NCBI GenBank assembly: GCA_946543495.1
Contig: CAMNLS010000083.1
Location: 1-6,197, forward strand
Direction of reading: 5' to 3'
Length of the DNA: 6,197 nt
Origin: an uncultured Selenomonadales bacterium
GTDB taxonomy: Bacteria; Bacillota; Negativicutes; Selenomonadales; Selenomonadaceae
In this document: in pieces, positions 1 through 4,982 of the stretch
Layout of the letters: every line of letters begins with the position of its first letter
How positions within the stretch are numbered: position 1 is the stretch's first letter
The notes under the pieces: generated by a model
The model's input: only the letters and a program-made list of their open reading frames with translations
What the model was told of the DNA's origin: nothing
The model's database searches: none
Program-made: the position numbers and the translations under genes

Positions 1-54
1 ACCAACGAATGCCAGATTCAGAGTCTGGTGCCTTACCAACTTGGCGATACCCCT
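1..54 (-). tRNA. tRNA-Gln (anticodon CTG), 3' part cut by window edge
   Basis: Read on the minus strand, the sequence from 54 down to 1 folds as the 5' two-thirds of a tRNA. The acceptor strand AGGGGTA is at 54-48, followed by T8 C9, a D arm GCC...GGC, and an anticodon stem CCAGA/TCTGG around the loop CTCTGAA. The variable region is CATTC and the 5' T-stem strand is GTTGG. The anticodon CTG lies at 21-19 and decodes glutamine CAG. The sequence closely resembles known bacterial tRNA-Gln 5' halves (TGGGGTATCGCCAAG type). The T loop, the 3' T-stem strand and the 3' acceptor strand lie beyond base 1. The gene has its own promoter just upstream. Confidence 0.93.
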
Positions 55-72
55 TTGGTAAAACCGTTGTCA

Positions 73-101
73 TTTATACCACACGGCGTTTGCTTTGTCA
101 A
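73..101 (-). promoter_or_regulatory. Sigma-70 type promoter of tRNA-Gln
   Basis: On the minus strand there is a perfect -35 box TTGACA (101-96), a 17-nt spacer, and a -10 box TATAAA (78-73). The predicted transcript start is near 66, giving a leader of about a dozen bases before the tRNA 5' end at 54. The -35 box starts 5 nt after the stop codon of the upstream secreted-protein gene. Confidence 0.82.
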
Positions 102-106
102 CCAGA

Positions 107-769
107 TTATTTCTTGTCTTTGTCCTTCTTATCTTTCTTGTCTTTCTTGTCCTTTATGTTGTCCTTGAAGCTGGCGACGGAGCCGCGATAGGTATCAATA
201 AACATTCTATCTTCAAGGTTTGAACTTATCAGCTGAATGCTTATGCAACGACCTTCAGGCGTGCGGAAGAAAGTATAGACGTATTGTTTATCGGCAACGA
301 ATTGTCCTTCAACCTCGCCCGTTTCCTGATTAAGAACATCAATTTTGTCTGCAGTGACGGCAACGACACCTTTATTTTTCTTAGTGATGTTCACAAGGTC
401 GGCGCGAGCAAATCCGTTATTCTTTTTAAGCGCACCTAAATAATCGCCGATAGCCGCTGTGGTACCCTTGTTGAAGTCGGGAACTTCCTTAGTATCGAAG
501 GCGTCGACTTGAATGATATAGCCGTAGAGCACTTCAAAGCCCTCGTTGGCAAAGACAAGCATCTCGCCATGTTTATCCGTTTCTTGCCAAGGATTTTGAA
601 CGACAGCAATAGGTTTAATCGGGCAAGTGATTGAGAATTTAAAATCCTCGCTCGTATAAACGTAAGGTTCGTCGGGAGTTTCGGCTTCAGGCTCGGCAGT
701 CTCCTCGGCGAAGACCGTAGCCGTTAGAATCATCATAAACAATGCAGTTAGGAAAAAAAATTTACGCAA
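107..769 (-). CDS. Secreted protein of unknown function with Lys/Asp C-terminal tail
   Basis: I do not recognise a named family for this 220-residue protein. Residues 1-21 form a typical signal peptide: Met-Arg-Lys, a hydrophobic core, then Val-Phe-Ala as a likely signal peptidase I site before Glu-Glu. No lipobox cysteine is present at the cleavage site, so export to the periplasm or outside is inferred. An acidic Glu/Pro/Thr stretch (22-35) leads into a mixed alpha/beta body (about 36-200). It resembles the small bacterial domains that begin with a Tyr-x-Ser-Glu-Asp-Phe-x-Phe strand, but no catalytic motif is visible. Residues 206-220 are only Lys and Asp, encoded by near 9-nt repeats. The start is TTG, chosen because a strong GAGGTGA site sits 6 nt upstream and the signal peptide begins there. 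It has its own promoter, so it is probably monocistronic. No terminator is visible before the tRNA-Gln promoter. Confidence 0.85.
   Translation of the reverse strand: MRKFFFLTALFMMILTATVFAEETAEPEAETPDEPYVYTSEDFKFSITCPIKPIAVVQNPWQETDKHGEMLVFANEGFEVLYGYIIQVDAFDTKEVPDFNKGTTAAIGDYLGALKKNNGFARADLVNITKKNKGVVAVTADKIDVLNQETGEVEGQFVADKQYVYTFFRTPEGRCISIQLISSNLEDRMFIDTYRGSVASFKDNIKDKKDKKDKKDKDKK
110..154 (-). repeat. Short in-frame 9-nt repeats coding Lys-Asp-Lys units
   Basis: The last 15 codons of the secreted-protein gene use only AAA, AAG, GAC and GAT, arranged as about three imperfect 9-nt units (Lys-Asp-Lys type) plus a partial one. Such a tract could change length in steps of three codons without breaking the frame. 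The product tail carries ten Lys and five Asp, so it is net positive. Confidence 0.7.
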
Positions 770-775
770 CGCCGT

Positions 776-782
776 TCACCTC
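776..782 (-). promoter_or_regulatory. Ribosome binding site that fixes a TTG start
   Basis: GAGGTGA (782-776) lies 6 nt before the TTG at 769-767. No in-frame ATG is equally well placed, so this site supports the TTG start of the secreted-protein gene. Confidence 0.8.
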
Positions 783-802
783 ATTTGAATTTTTTCTGAC
801 GT

Positions 803-831
803 ATTGTATCTTATCTGAAAAAAATATGCAA
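803..831 (-). promoter_or_regulatory. Probable promoter of the secreted-protein gene
   Basis: On the minus strand TTGCAT (831-826) and TACAAT (808-803) are separated by 17 nt. The -10 matches TATAAT at five of six bases; the -35 matches TTGACA only at its first three. The predicted start near 796 would give an untranslated leader of about 27 nt ending in the GAGGTGA site. This promoter separates the gene from the ubiX operon. Confidence 0.6.
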
Positions 832-849
832 GGTTTTAATTGAATTATA

Positions 850-876
850 AGCTAGGATAAAAAATAATCCATAGCT
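850..876 (-). terminator. Weak hairpin after ubiX, possible operon end
   Basis: On the minus strand AGCTA-T-GGAT pairs with ATCC-TAGCT: nine base pairs with one bulged T and a U-rich loop of eight bases. It lies 39-65 nt past the ubiX stop and upstream of the next gene's promoter, a sensible place for the operon to end. The stem is AT-rich and no clear U-run follows, so it is a poor intrinsic terminator by the usual rules. It may be only a processing hairpin or chance. Confidence 0.3.
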
Positions 877-914
877 GAACCTATCTTATATGTCTTTTGC
901 CAAATGACTAACTT

Positions 915-1472
915 TTACGGCTTATGCCACTCAATCATATCATCTGGCAGATTGAATAGCCGCAAGATTTTGTTGACGATATGACTTACCTGCGCTTTCA
1001 AGTCGGGCGGCGTGTTATAAAACGTCATGACGGGCGGCATGATGATTGCTCCGCAGTCGGCAAGCTCTTTCATGTTGCGCAGATGAATTCGACTGAACGG
1101 CATTTCACGCGGCACGAGTAGTAGCTTGCGACTTTCTTTAATGCACACGTCAGCCGCCCTTAGCAAAAGATTTTCGCAGTAGCCCGACGCAATGCCCGCA
1201 AGCGTCTTCATTGTGCACGGGACGATAATCATTCCGTCAACGAGAAAACTTCCGCTTGCAATCGACGCGTCCATTTGATTCACGTCGTAGACGCAATCGG
1301 CAAGGCGGCGTATTTCGAATATGTCAAAGTTTGTTTCGTCGCGTATAGTGAGTTCCGCGCCTTCGGTTATGATTAAATGCGTCTCGACGGATTCAATCTC
1401 CTTGAGCCGTCTCAACAGTTCGACGGCAATCACGACGCCGCTTGCACCCGTCATGCCTACAATCAATCGCAT
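915..1472 (-). CDS. ubiX: UbiX-family flavin prenyltransferase
   Basis: A 185-residue protein, the normal length for UbiX/Pad1. The family joins a dimethylallyl group to reduced FMN to make prenylated FMN, the cofactor of UbiD-type decarboxylases, and acts in the cytoplasm. Visible motifs are the flavin-binding Gly-Met-Thr-Gly-Ala-Ser-Gly (6-12), the hallmark Val-Pro-Cys-Thr-Met-Lys-Thr-Leu-Ala-Gly-Ile-Ala-Ser-Gly (84-97), Arg-Ala-Ala-Asp-Val (105-109), Leu-Val-Pro-Arg-Glu (119-123) and Met-Pro-Pro-x-Met-x-x-Phe-Tyr (145-152). The start is the ATG at 1472, with GAGGTG 6 nt upstream. The open frame runs further upstream, but only through intergenic repeats. It is last in the probable operon, 102 nt after cobJ. 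No UbiD partner is in the window, so the decarboxylation it serves is unknown. Confidence 0.93.
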   Translation of the reverse strand: MRLIVGMTGASGVVIAVELLRRLKEIESVETHLIITEGAELTIRDETNFDIFEIRRLADCVYDVNQMDASIASGSFLVDGMIIVPCTMKTLAGIASGYCENLLLRAADVCIKESRKLLLVPREMPFSRIHLRNMKELADCGAIIMPPVMTFYNTPPDLKAQVSHIVNKILRLFNLPDDMIEWHKP

Positions 1473-1478
1473 TACTAA

Positions 1479-1484
1479 CACCTC
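1479..1484 (-). promoter_or_regulatory. Ribosome binding site that fixes the ubiX start
   Basis: GAGGTG (1484-1479) lies 6 nt before the ATG at 1472. This favours a product starting Met-Arg-Leu-Ile-Val-Gly-Met over a start at 1526, which lies inside the repeat hairpin and would add an 18-residue leader absent from the family. Confidence 0.85.
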
Positions 1485-1490
1485 ATGTTT

Positions 1491-1521
1491 AAAGATAGAA
1501 AGATGAAAAGATAGAAAGATG
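1491..1521. repeat. Two-copy tandem repeat, 16-nt period
   Basis: AAAGATAGAAAGATG occurs at 1491-1505 and again, identical, at 1507-1521, separated by a single A. It lies in the leader between cobJ and ubiX, directly before the ubiX ribosome binding site. The second copy supplies one arm of the adjoining hairpin. Confidence 0.9.
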
Positions 1522-1536
1522 TTCACTTTCTATCTT
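1508..1536. repeat. Perfect 11-bp inverted repeat (hairpin) in the cobJ-ubiX gap
   Basis: AAGATAGAAAG (1508-1518) is the exact reverse complement of CTTTCTATCTT (1526-1536), with a 7-nt loop. Only 3 of 11 pairs are GC, so the RNA stem would be modest. On the transcript it lies between the cobJ stop and the ubiX ribosome binding site. It could act as a weak attenuator or processing site; the role is not known. Confidence 0.75.
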
Positions 1537-1573
1537 ATAACCTTATAACCTTATAATTTTATAACCTTATAAT
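1534..1573. repeat. Five-copy tandem repeat, 8-nt period (CTTATAAC type)
   Basis: Units begin at 1534, 1542, 1550, 1558 and 1566, each CTTATAAC or one to two bases different. A sixth, decayed unit (CTTACCAC, 1574-1581) contains the complement of the cobJ stop codon. On the coding strand this reads as repeated TTATAAGG. Slippage could change the spacing between cobJ and ubiX, and the tract also creates several -10-like TATAA elements. Confidence 0.88.
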
Positions 1574-1574
1574 C

Positions 1575-2324
1575 TTACCACTTACCACTAACCAGATAGC
1601 CTCGCGGCGTTATCATGAAATCTTCTTTGACAAAAGTTTGAGAGTTGCCGATTATCACAAGCGAAAACATGTTGACTTCCTCTTGAATAAAACTTTCTAA
1701 CGTCGAGATAATTTTTGATTCGCCGTCACGTCCCGCGTTAGTCACTATGCCGACGGGCGTATTTTTTTCGCGGAACTCCAGCAAGATTTTTTGAACTTCG
1801 GCGAGTTGAGTAATGCGGCGTTTGCTTTTAGGGTTATATAGGGCGATGACGAAATCTCCTTGAGCCGCCGAGCGCACGCGCCTTTTGATGAGCTTCCACG
1901 GCGTCATTAAATCACTTAAACTTATAATTGCAAAATCATTCATGAGAGGCGCACCCAAAATCGCCGCCGCCGCGTTGACTGCCGAGACGCCCGCGATAAT
2001 TTCAAATTGCGGACGCTTGTCCTTAGGCAAGTCCAAAATCATTTCAAGGACGAGACCCGCCATGCCATAAACTCCCGCGTCGCCGCTCGATACAACTGCC
2101 ACGTCACGACCGTTTAAAGCCTCATCGATTGACAGTTGACAGCGTTCGACTTCCTGCATCATCGCTCGCCCGATTATCTTTTTACCGCTAAGAATCTTTT
2201 CAATGAGCTTGATATAAGTGTTGTAGCCCGCGACGACTTCGACTGATTCAATCGCCCGACGTGCTCGCGGCGTCATCTCGTCTAAGCCGCCTGGTCCTAT
2301 CCCGACGACAAAAATTTTACTCAT
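1575..2324 (-). CDS. cobJ: Precorrin-3B / cobalt-factor III C17-methyltransferase
   Basis: A 249-residue protein of the tetrapyrrole (corrin/porphyrin) methylase family, CobJ/CbiH branch. The family uses S-adenosylmethionine to methylate C17 with ring contraction during cobalamin synthesis; in an anaerobe the cobalt-early CbiH role is likely. Numbered from ATG 2324, motifs are the N-terminal Val-Gly-Ile-Gly-Pro-Gly-Gly (7-13), Ser-Ser-Gly-Asp-Ala-Gly-Val-Tyr-Gly-Met-Ala (79-89), Gly-Val-Ser-Ala-Val-Asn-Ala-Ala (112-119), Leu-Ser-Asp-Leu-Met-Thr-Pro-Trp (136-143), Ala-Leu-Tyr-Asn-Pro-Lys-Ser (161-167) and Thr-Pro-Val-Gly-Ile-Val (189-194). A TTG start at 2333 would add three residues and overlap the NlpC/P60 gene by 8 nt; it has the better spaced AGGAAGG site (6 nt), so it cannot be excluded. 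No other corrin gene lies in the window. Confidence 0.92.
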   Translation of the reverse strand: MSKIFVVGIGPGGLDEMTPRARRAIESVEVVAGYNTYIKLIEKILSGKKIIGRAMMQEVERCQLSIDEALNGRDVAVVSSGDAGVYGMAGLVLEMILDLPKDKRPQFEIIAGVSAVNAAAAILGAPLMNDFAIISLSDLMTPWKLIKRRVRSAAQGDFVIALYNPKSKRRITQLAEVQKILLEFREKNTPVGIVTNAGRDGESKIISTLESFIQEEVNMFSLVIIGNSQTFVKEDFMITPRGYLVSGKW

Positions 2325-2325
2325 T

Positions 2326-3114
2326 CTAATCAATTACCACCTTCCTCGCCCCGACGAATCGCGGCTTCCAATATTCGTTGTCGAGGCTGTCAATCCTCAC
2401 GCCGTGACTTGACGCGTGAAGAAATTTTCCGTCGCCGATATAAATCCCGCAATGTGAAACTCCCGCTGTATATGTCGTGAAGAAAACTAAATCGCCCATC
2501 ATCAGTTGATTAGGCTTAGCCGCCTTGCCGAGTTTATATTGTTCATCAGCGAGGCGCGGAATCGTCACGCCGTGCATTTTGAAGACGTATTGCACTAAGC
2601 CCGAACAATCAAAGCCCTTAGGGGTTGTGCCGCCGAAAACGTAGGGAACGCCCATAAAAGTTTGCGCCGTCGAAACGATTTGCCTACCTTGACTTCCACT
2701 TATAAAAGTCTTTCCGAAGGTTGGTTGCGTTACTTGATTAGATGGTTGCGCAATCTGATTGGAAGGCTTTGTGATTTGGTTGCCTGTGTCCACGTTCGGC
2801 GCGGTGACCTTGGGCACAGGCAGTCGCCGTCCTTTTTTTTCTTTAGCCTTCTTCAACGCACGCCACGTAACATTTGTGACAACGCCCGTGACGCTTATCT
2901 TGTTATCTTTTTGAAAGGCGGAGACGGCTCGTTCCGTTTCGGTGCCATAAATGCCGTCAAGCTCGGTGATGTCGTAGCCGATGAGGTAAAGTTTCTTCTG
3001 CAAGGTTAAAACGTCATTGCCGCGAGAGTTTCGGGAGAGTGTCGGCGAAGCTAAAGCCGTGCCGCTTAGCAACATTAGGATTGTAGCGGCGGTTACTGCT
3101 GTTTTAAACTTCAT
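2326..3114 (-). CDS. Secreted NlpC/P60 peptidoglycan endopeptidase with peptidoglycan-binding domain
   Basis: A 262-residue exported cell-wall hydrolase. Residues 1-22 form a signal peptide ending Ala-Leu-Ala. A PG_binding_1 domain follows (about 27-88), with the typical Gly-x-Asp-Val-x-x-Leu-Gln start and an Asp-Gly-Ile-Tyr-Gly-x-x-Thr turn. Next comes a basic, Pro-rich linker with three 7-residue Asn-Gln repeats (112-132). The C-terminal NlpC/P60 domain (about 143-262) has Asp-Cys-Ser-Gly-Leu with the nucleophile Cys170, His221 in Ser-His-Cys-Gly-Ile-Tyr, and a third polar residue, His233, in Leu-His-Ala-Ser-Ser. Family members cut the D-Glu to diamino-acid (or L-Ala to D-Glu) bonds of stem peptides; which bond cannot be read here. 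The start is ATG 3114 with GGAGGT 7 nt upstream. It follows mupG by 32 nt and abuts cobJ. Confidence 0.93.
   Translation of the reverse strand: MKFKTAVTAATILMLLSGTALASPTLSRNSRGNDVLTLQKKLYLIGYDITELDGIYGTETERAVSAFQKDNKISVTGVVTNVTWRALKKAKEKKGRRLPVPKVTAPNVDTGNQITKPSNQIAQPSNQVTQPTFGKTFISGSQGRQIVSTAQTFMGVPYVFGGTTPKGFDCSGLVQYVFKMHGVTIPRLADEQYKLGKAAKPNQLMMGDLVFFTTYTAGVSHCGIYIGDGKFLHASSHGVRIDSLDNEYWKPRFVGARKVVID
2337..2346 (-). promoter_or_regulatory. Ribosome binding site of cobJ inside the NlpC/P60 gene
   Basis: AGGAAGGTGG (2346-2337) lies in the last codons of the NlpC/P60 gene. AGGAAGG is 6 nt from TTG 2333 and 15 nt from ATG 2324; the trailing GGTGG is 12 nt from the ATG. The arrangement implies translational coupling and leaves the exact start open. 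Confidence 0.6.
2719..2781 (-). repeat. Three 21-nt coding repeats in the NlpC/P60 linker
   Basis: Residues 112-132 are three copies of Asn-Gln-[Ile/Val]-[Thr/Ala]-[Lys/Gln]-Pro-[Ser/Thr]. The DNA copies have diverged at many third positions, so the repeat is old rather than a recent slippage product. It forms a flexible spacer between wall-binding and catalytic domains. Confidence 0.8.
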
Positions 3115-3146
3115 CGCATCAACCTCCAGTATTTAATTCAAGGAAG

Positions 3147-4193
3147 TTAAATGAACTTAAACGAAAACCTCTGGTCTGGCTTGAGATAGCCCGTTAAGAA
3201 AATTTCTTCGTCTACAATGTGCGCCGCGATATTAACGCGCCCGTCGGCTGGCAACACATCTTGTATTATTTGAACTTCGCCCGCATATCGACCGAAGTTT
3301 TCGTTGTCAATCGTCACGTCTCCGAAACTGCGTTGAATCGACGGTTCCTCAGGAGGAATACTTTCGTTGGTTTCTTTAAGGTATTGGCGACCTTCAATCG
3401 CGCGAATCACGGACTTTGCGACATCAGCGCGGCGCGTAAATTGGCGGCTAAGAATTTCCGTCGTTATCAAGTCATTGCTTAGAAGTTGCGCGTGGAAGAT
3501 GACTTCATCGCTTTGAATCGCCGCGACGGCTTGCAGTTCTTCATAAGTAGGTTGCCCGTCGCCGATGATTATAAAGTCGACGCCAAGAGCCGCCATGAAT
3601 CTTGCCGATAAGTCCGTAGAAAAATTCCTACAGTCTTCAACAGTGGGCAGACCTTCGCGCAGGGGAAGTCGCCGCTTGCCCTTCTTGCTTGGAACAAATG
3701 CGCCGACCTCAATTCCTAAGTCGTGAAGGATTCGATTTTGGTTGTCGAAAAAATAAGTGTCCAGCCCTGTCCACGGATGCGGATAAAAATTGTGGAGCGC
3801 GGTAATGTTGTTAAAGTTCGCGCCGAGTTCAAGCAGGTTATCCAAAACTTCTACGGTGATAGTTGAGGCGTTAAGCTGAATCTTGCGGCGGTGGCTAAGG
3901 TCTGTGATTTGCTGAGTAGTGAAGTCGTCATCAAGGCGTAGAATTATTCCTTCCATGTCGTATTGCGAAAAATTTTGGGAATTCACGTCGAGGATAATTT
4001 CAAAGCCGTTAATGACGGCGGTTGCTAAAATGTCCTCAAAGTCTTCCTGAAAAGTTTCAGCCGCTGACGTTTCGGGAATCTGCACAGAAGTAAACAGACG
4101 TTTGAAGCCCAGAGCCGCCGCCGTCTCAATCAGCGAAAGATTTGCTTCGCTGTCGTAGTCTAGCCCTGCATAAATCGATATTCCGTTCTGCAT
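3147..4193 (-). CDS. mupG: MupG-like 6-phospho-N-acetylmuramidase (DUF871 family)
   Basis: A 348-residue protein close to the usual DUF871 length. The characterised member, Staphylococcus aureus MupG, is cytoplasmic and splits MurNAc-6P-GlcNAc from wall turnover into MurNAc-6P and GlcNAc. The N-terminal TIM barrel (about 1-235) shows Ile-Ser-Ile-Tyr-Ala-Gly (5-10), Leu-Phe-Thr-Ser-Val-Gln-Ile-Pro-Glu (33-41), Leu-Arg-Leu-Asp (85-88), Leu-Asn-Ala-Ser-Thr-Ile-Thr (107-113), Leu-His-Asn-Phe-Tyr-Pro-His-Pro-Trp-Thr-Gly-Leu (133-144), Glu-Gly-Leu-Pro-Thr-Val-Glu (180-186) and Ile-Gly-Asp-Gly (210-213). The C-terminal cyclophilin-like part (about 285-348) has Gly-Asp-Val-Thr-Ile-Asp-Asn (291-297) and Gly-Arg-Tyr-Ala-Gly-Glu (301-306). 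The start is ATG 4193 with AAAGGAG 8 nt upstream. It follows murQ by 27 nt; the two act in sequence. Specificity is inferred from family and neighbour. Confidence 0.85.
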   Translation of the reverse strand: MQNGISIYAGLDYDSEANLSLIETAAALGFKRLFTSVQIPETSAAETFQEDFEDILATAVINGFEIILDVNSQNFSQYDMEGIILRLDDDFTTQQITDLSHRRKIQLNASTITVEVLDNLLELGANFNNITALHNFYPHPWTGLDTYFFDNQNRILHDLGIEVGAFVPSKKGKRRLPLREGLPTVEDCRNFSTDLSARFMAALGVDFIIIGDGQPTYEELQAVAAIQSDEVIFHAQLLSNDLITTEILSRQFTRRADVAKSVIRAIEGRQYLKETNESIPPEEPSIQRSFGDVTIDNENFGRYAGEVQIIQDVLPADGRVNIAAHIVDEEIFLTGYLKPDQRFSFKFI

Positions 4194-4220
4194 AACAAAA
4201 TCTCCTTTGGCGGGAAAAAT

Positions 4221-4970
4221 TTATTGCGTGCTAATCATAGCGTTAATTCGTTTGATACGGTCACGAAGTTTATCGTTAGTCGCCTGCACACAGACCATTA
4301 AATTGCCGCGCACCTTGCCAATTTTAATCATTGCCGCAGTCGTCAACATGTTGAGAATCATTTTGGTAGCGGTGCCCGCCTTCATGCGTGTAGAACCTGT
4401 TAGAGCCTCCGCGCCGGTGATTGGAGTTATCGCAATGTCGACGACCTTAGCCAATGCAGAATTTTCTACGCACGAGACGCCGACGGTTATTGCGCCAAGC
4501 CTTTTAGCGAAGTCGACGCCGCCCAAGACGTAAGGCGTTCTTCCCGATGCCGTGATTCCAACGAGCACATCAGCCGCGCAGAAATTCTTTTTAGTCAAGT
4601 CTTCAGCGGCAAGATTAAAATTATCTTCCGCGCCTTCGACAGCACGAATCAACGCGCCCGCGCCGCCCGCGATTAGACCTTGAACCATTTCGGGCTTAAC
4701 ACCAAAAGTCGGCGGACATTCGGAAGCGTCTAATACTCCGAGTCGTCCGGAAGTTCCCGCGCCTATGTAAAACAATCTGCCGCCGCGTGAAAAACTTTCG
4801 GCAATGGCGTCGACTGCACGAGCGACTTCAGGCAAGACTTGTTCGACAGCCAACGCAACTTTTTTATCTTCGTCATTGATGAGCTTGACCATTTCAAGCG
4901 TCGTGCATTCGTCAATGTGAGCCGTCGCGGGATTTATCTTTTCCGTTGTCAGTGTAGAAAAATTTTCCAT
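4221..4970 (-). CDS. murQ: N-acetylmuramic acid 6-phosphate etherase, short C-terminus
   Basis: MurQ hydrolyses the lactyl ether of MurNAc-6P to GlcNAc-6P and D-lactate in the cytoplasm, during peptidoglycan recycling or MurNAc use. The protein opens with Thr-Thr-Glu-Lys-Ile-Asn-Pro (8-14) and carries one SIS sugar-phosphate domain (about 48-212). Motifs are Gly-Ala-Gly-Thr-Ser-Gly-Arg-Leu-Gly-Val-Leu-Asp-Ala-Ser-Glu-Cys-Pro-Pro-Thr (70-88), Glu-Gly-Ala-Glu-Asp (112-116), Ala-Ser-Gly-Arg-Thr-Pro-Tyr (141-147), and Glu-Ala-Leu-Thr-Gly-Ser-Thr-Arg-Met-Lys (188-197). Glu84 and Glu115 match the two catalytic glutamates known from Escherichia coli MurQ. At 249 residues it is about 50 short of the usual roughly 300: it stops soon after Ala-Thr-Asn-Asp-Lys-Leu, where the C-terminal helical region normally follows. 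The start is ATG 4970; its GAGGT site overlaps the TGA of the deacetylase gene 9 nt upstream. Confidence 0.94.
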   Translation of the reverse strand: MENFSTLTTEKINPATAHIDECTTLEMVKLINDEDKKVALAVEQVLPEVARAVDAIAESFSRGGRLFYIGAGTSGRLGVLDASECPPTFGVKPEMVQGLIAGGAGALIRAVEGAEDNFNLAAEDLTKKNFCAADVLVGITASGRTPYVLGGVDFAKRLGAITVGVSCVENSALAKVVDIAITPITGAEALTGSTRMKAGTATKMILNMLTTAAMIKIGKVRGNLMVCVQATNDKLRDRIKRINAMISTQ

Positions 4971-4976
4971 ATCAAT

Positions 4977-4982
4977 ACCTCA
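4977..4982 (-). promoter_or_regulatory. murQ ribosome binding site overlapping the upstream stop codon
   Basis: TGAGGT (4982-4977) contains both the TGA stop of the deacetylase gene and the GAGGT Shine-Dalgarno core of murQ, 6 nt before ATG 4970. Ribosomes finishing the first gene would be placed to start the second, so translational coupling is likely. Confidence 0.7.

Noticed and set aside
1473..1526. Longer ubiX reading frame starting at an ATG at 1526
   Set aside because: The extra 18 codons come from the AAGATAGAAAG repeats and hairpin, no ribosome site precedes 1526, and the family begins at Met-Arg-Leu-Ile-Val-Gly. The ATG at 1472 has GAGGTG 6 nt upstream.
1508..1536. Hairpin as an intrinsic terminator between cobJ and ubiX
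   Set aside because: The 11-bp stem has only three GC pairs and only a short, broken T-rich stretch follows on the transcript. No promoter for ubiX is evident beyond it, so full termination seems unlikely.
1490..1581. CRISPR-like array
   Set aside because: The repeats are only 8 and 16 nt, run tandemly without spacers, and no cas gene is near.
2662..3009. 115-codon open frame on the plus strand
   Set aside because: It lies fully inside the well-supported NlpC/P60 gene, its product shows no domain, and no ribosome site or promoter was seen. It is an antisense shadow, like the other plus-strand frames at 3219-3482, 4207-4533 and 4839-5135.
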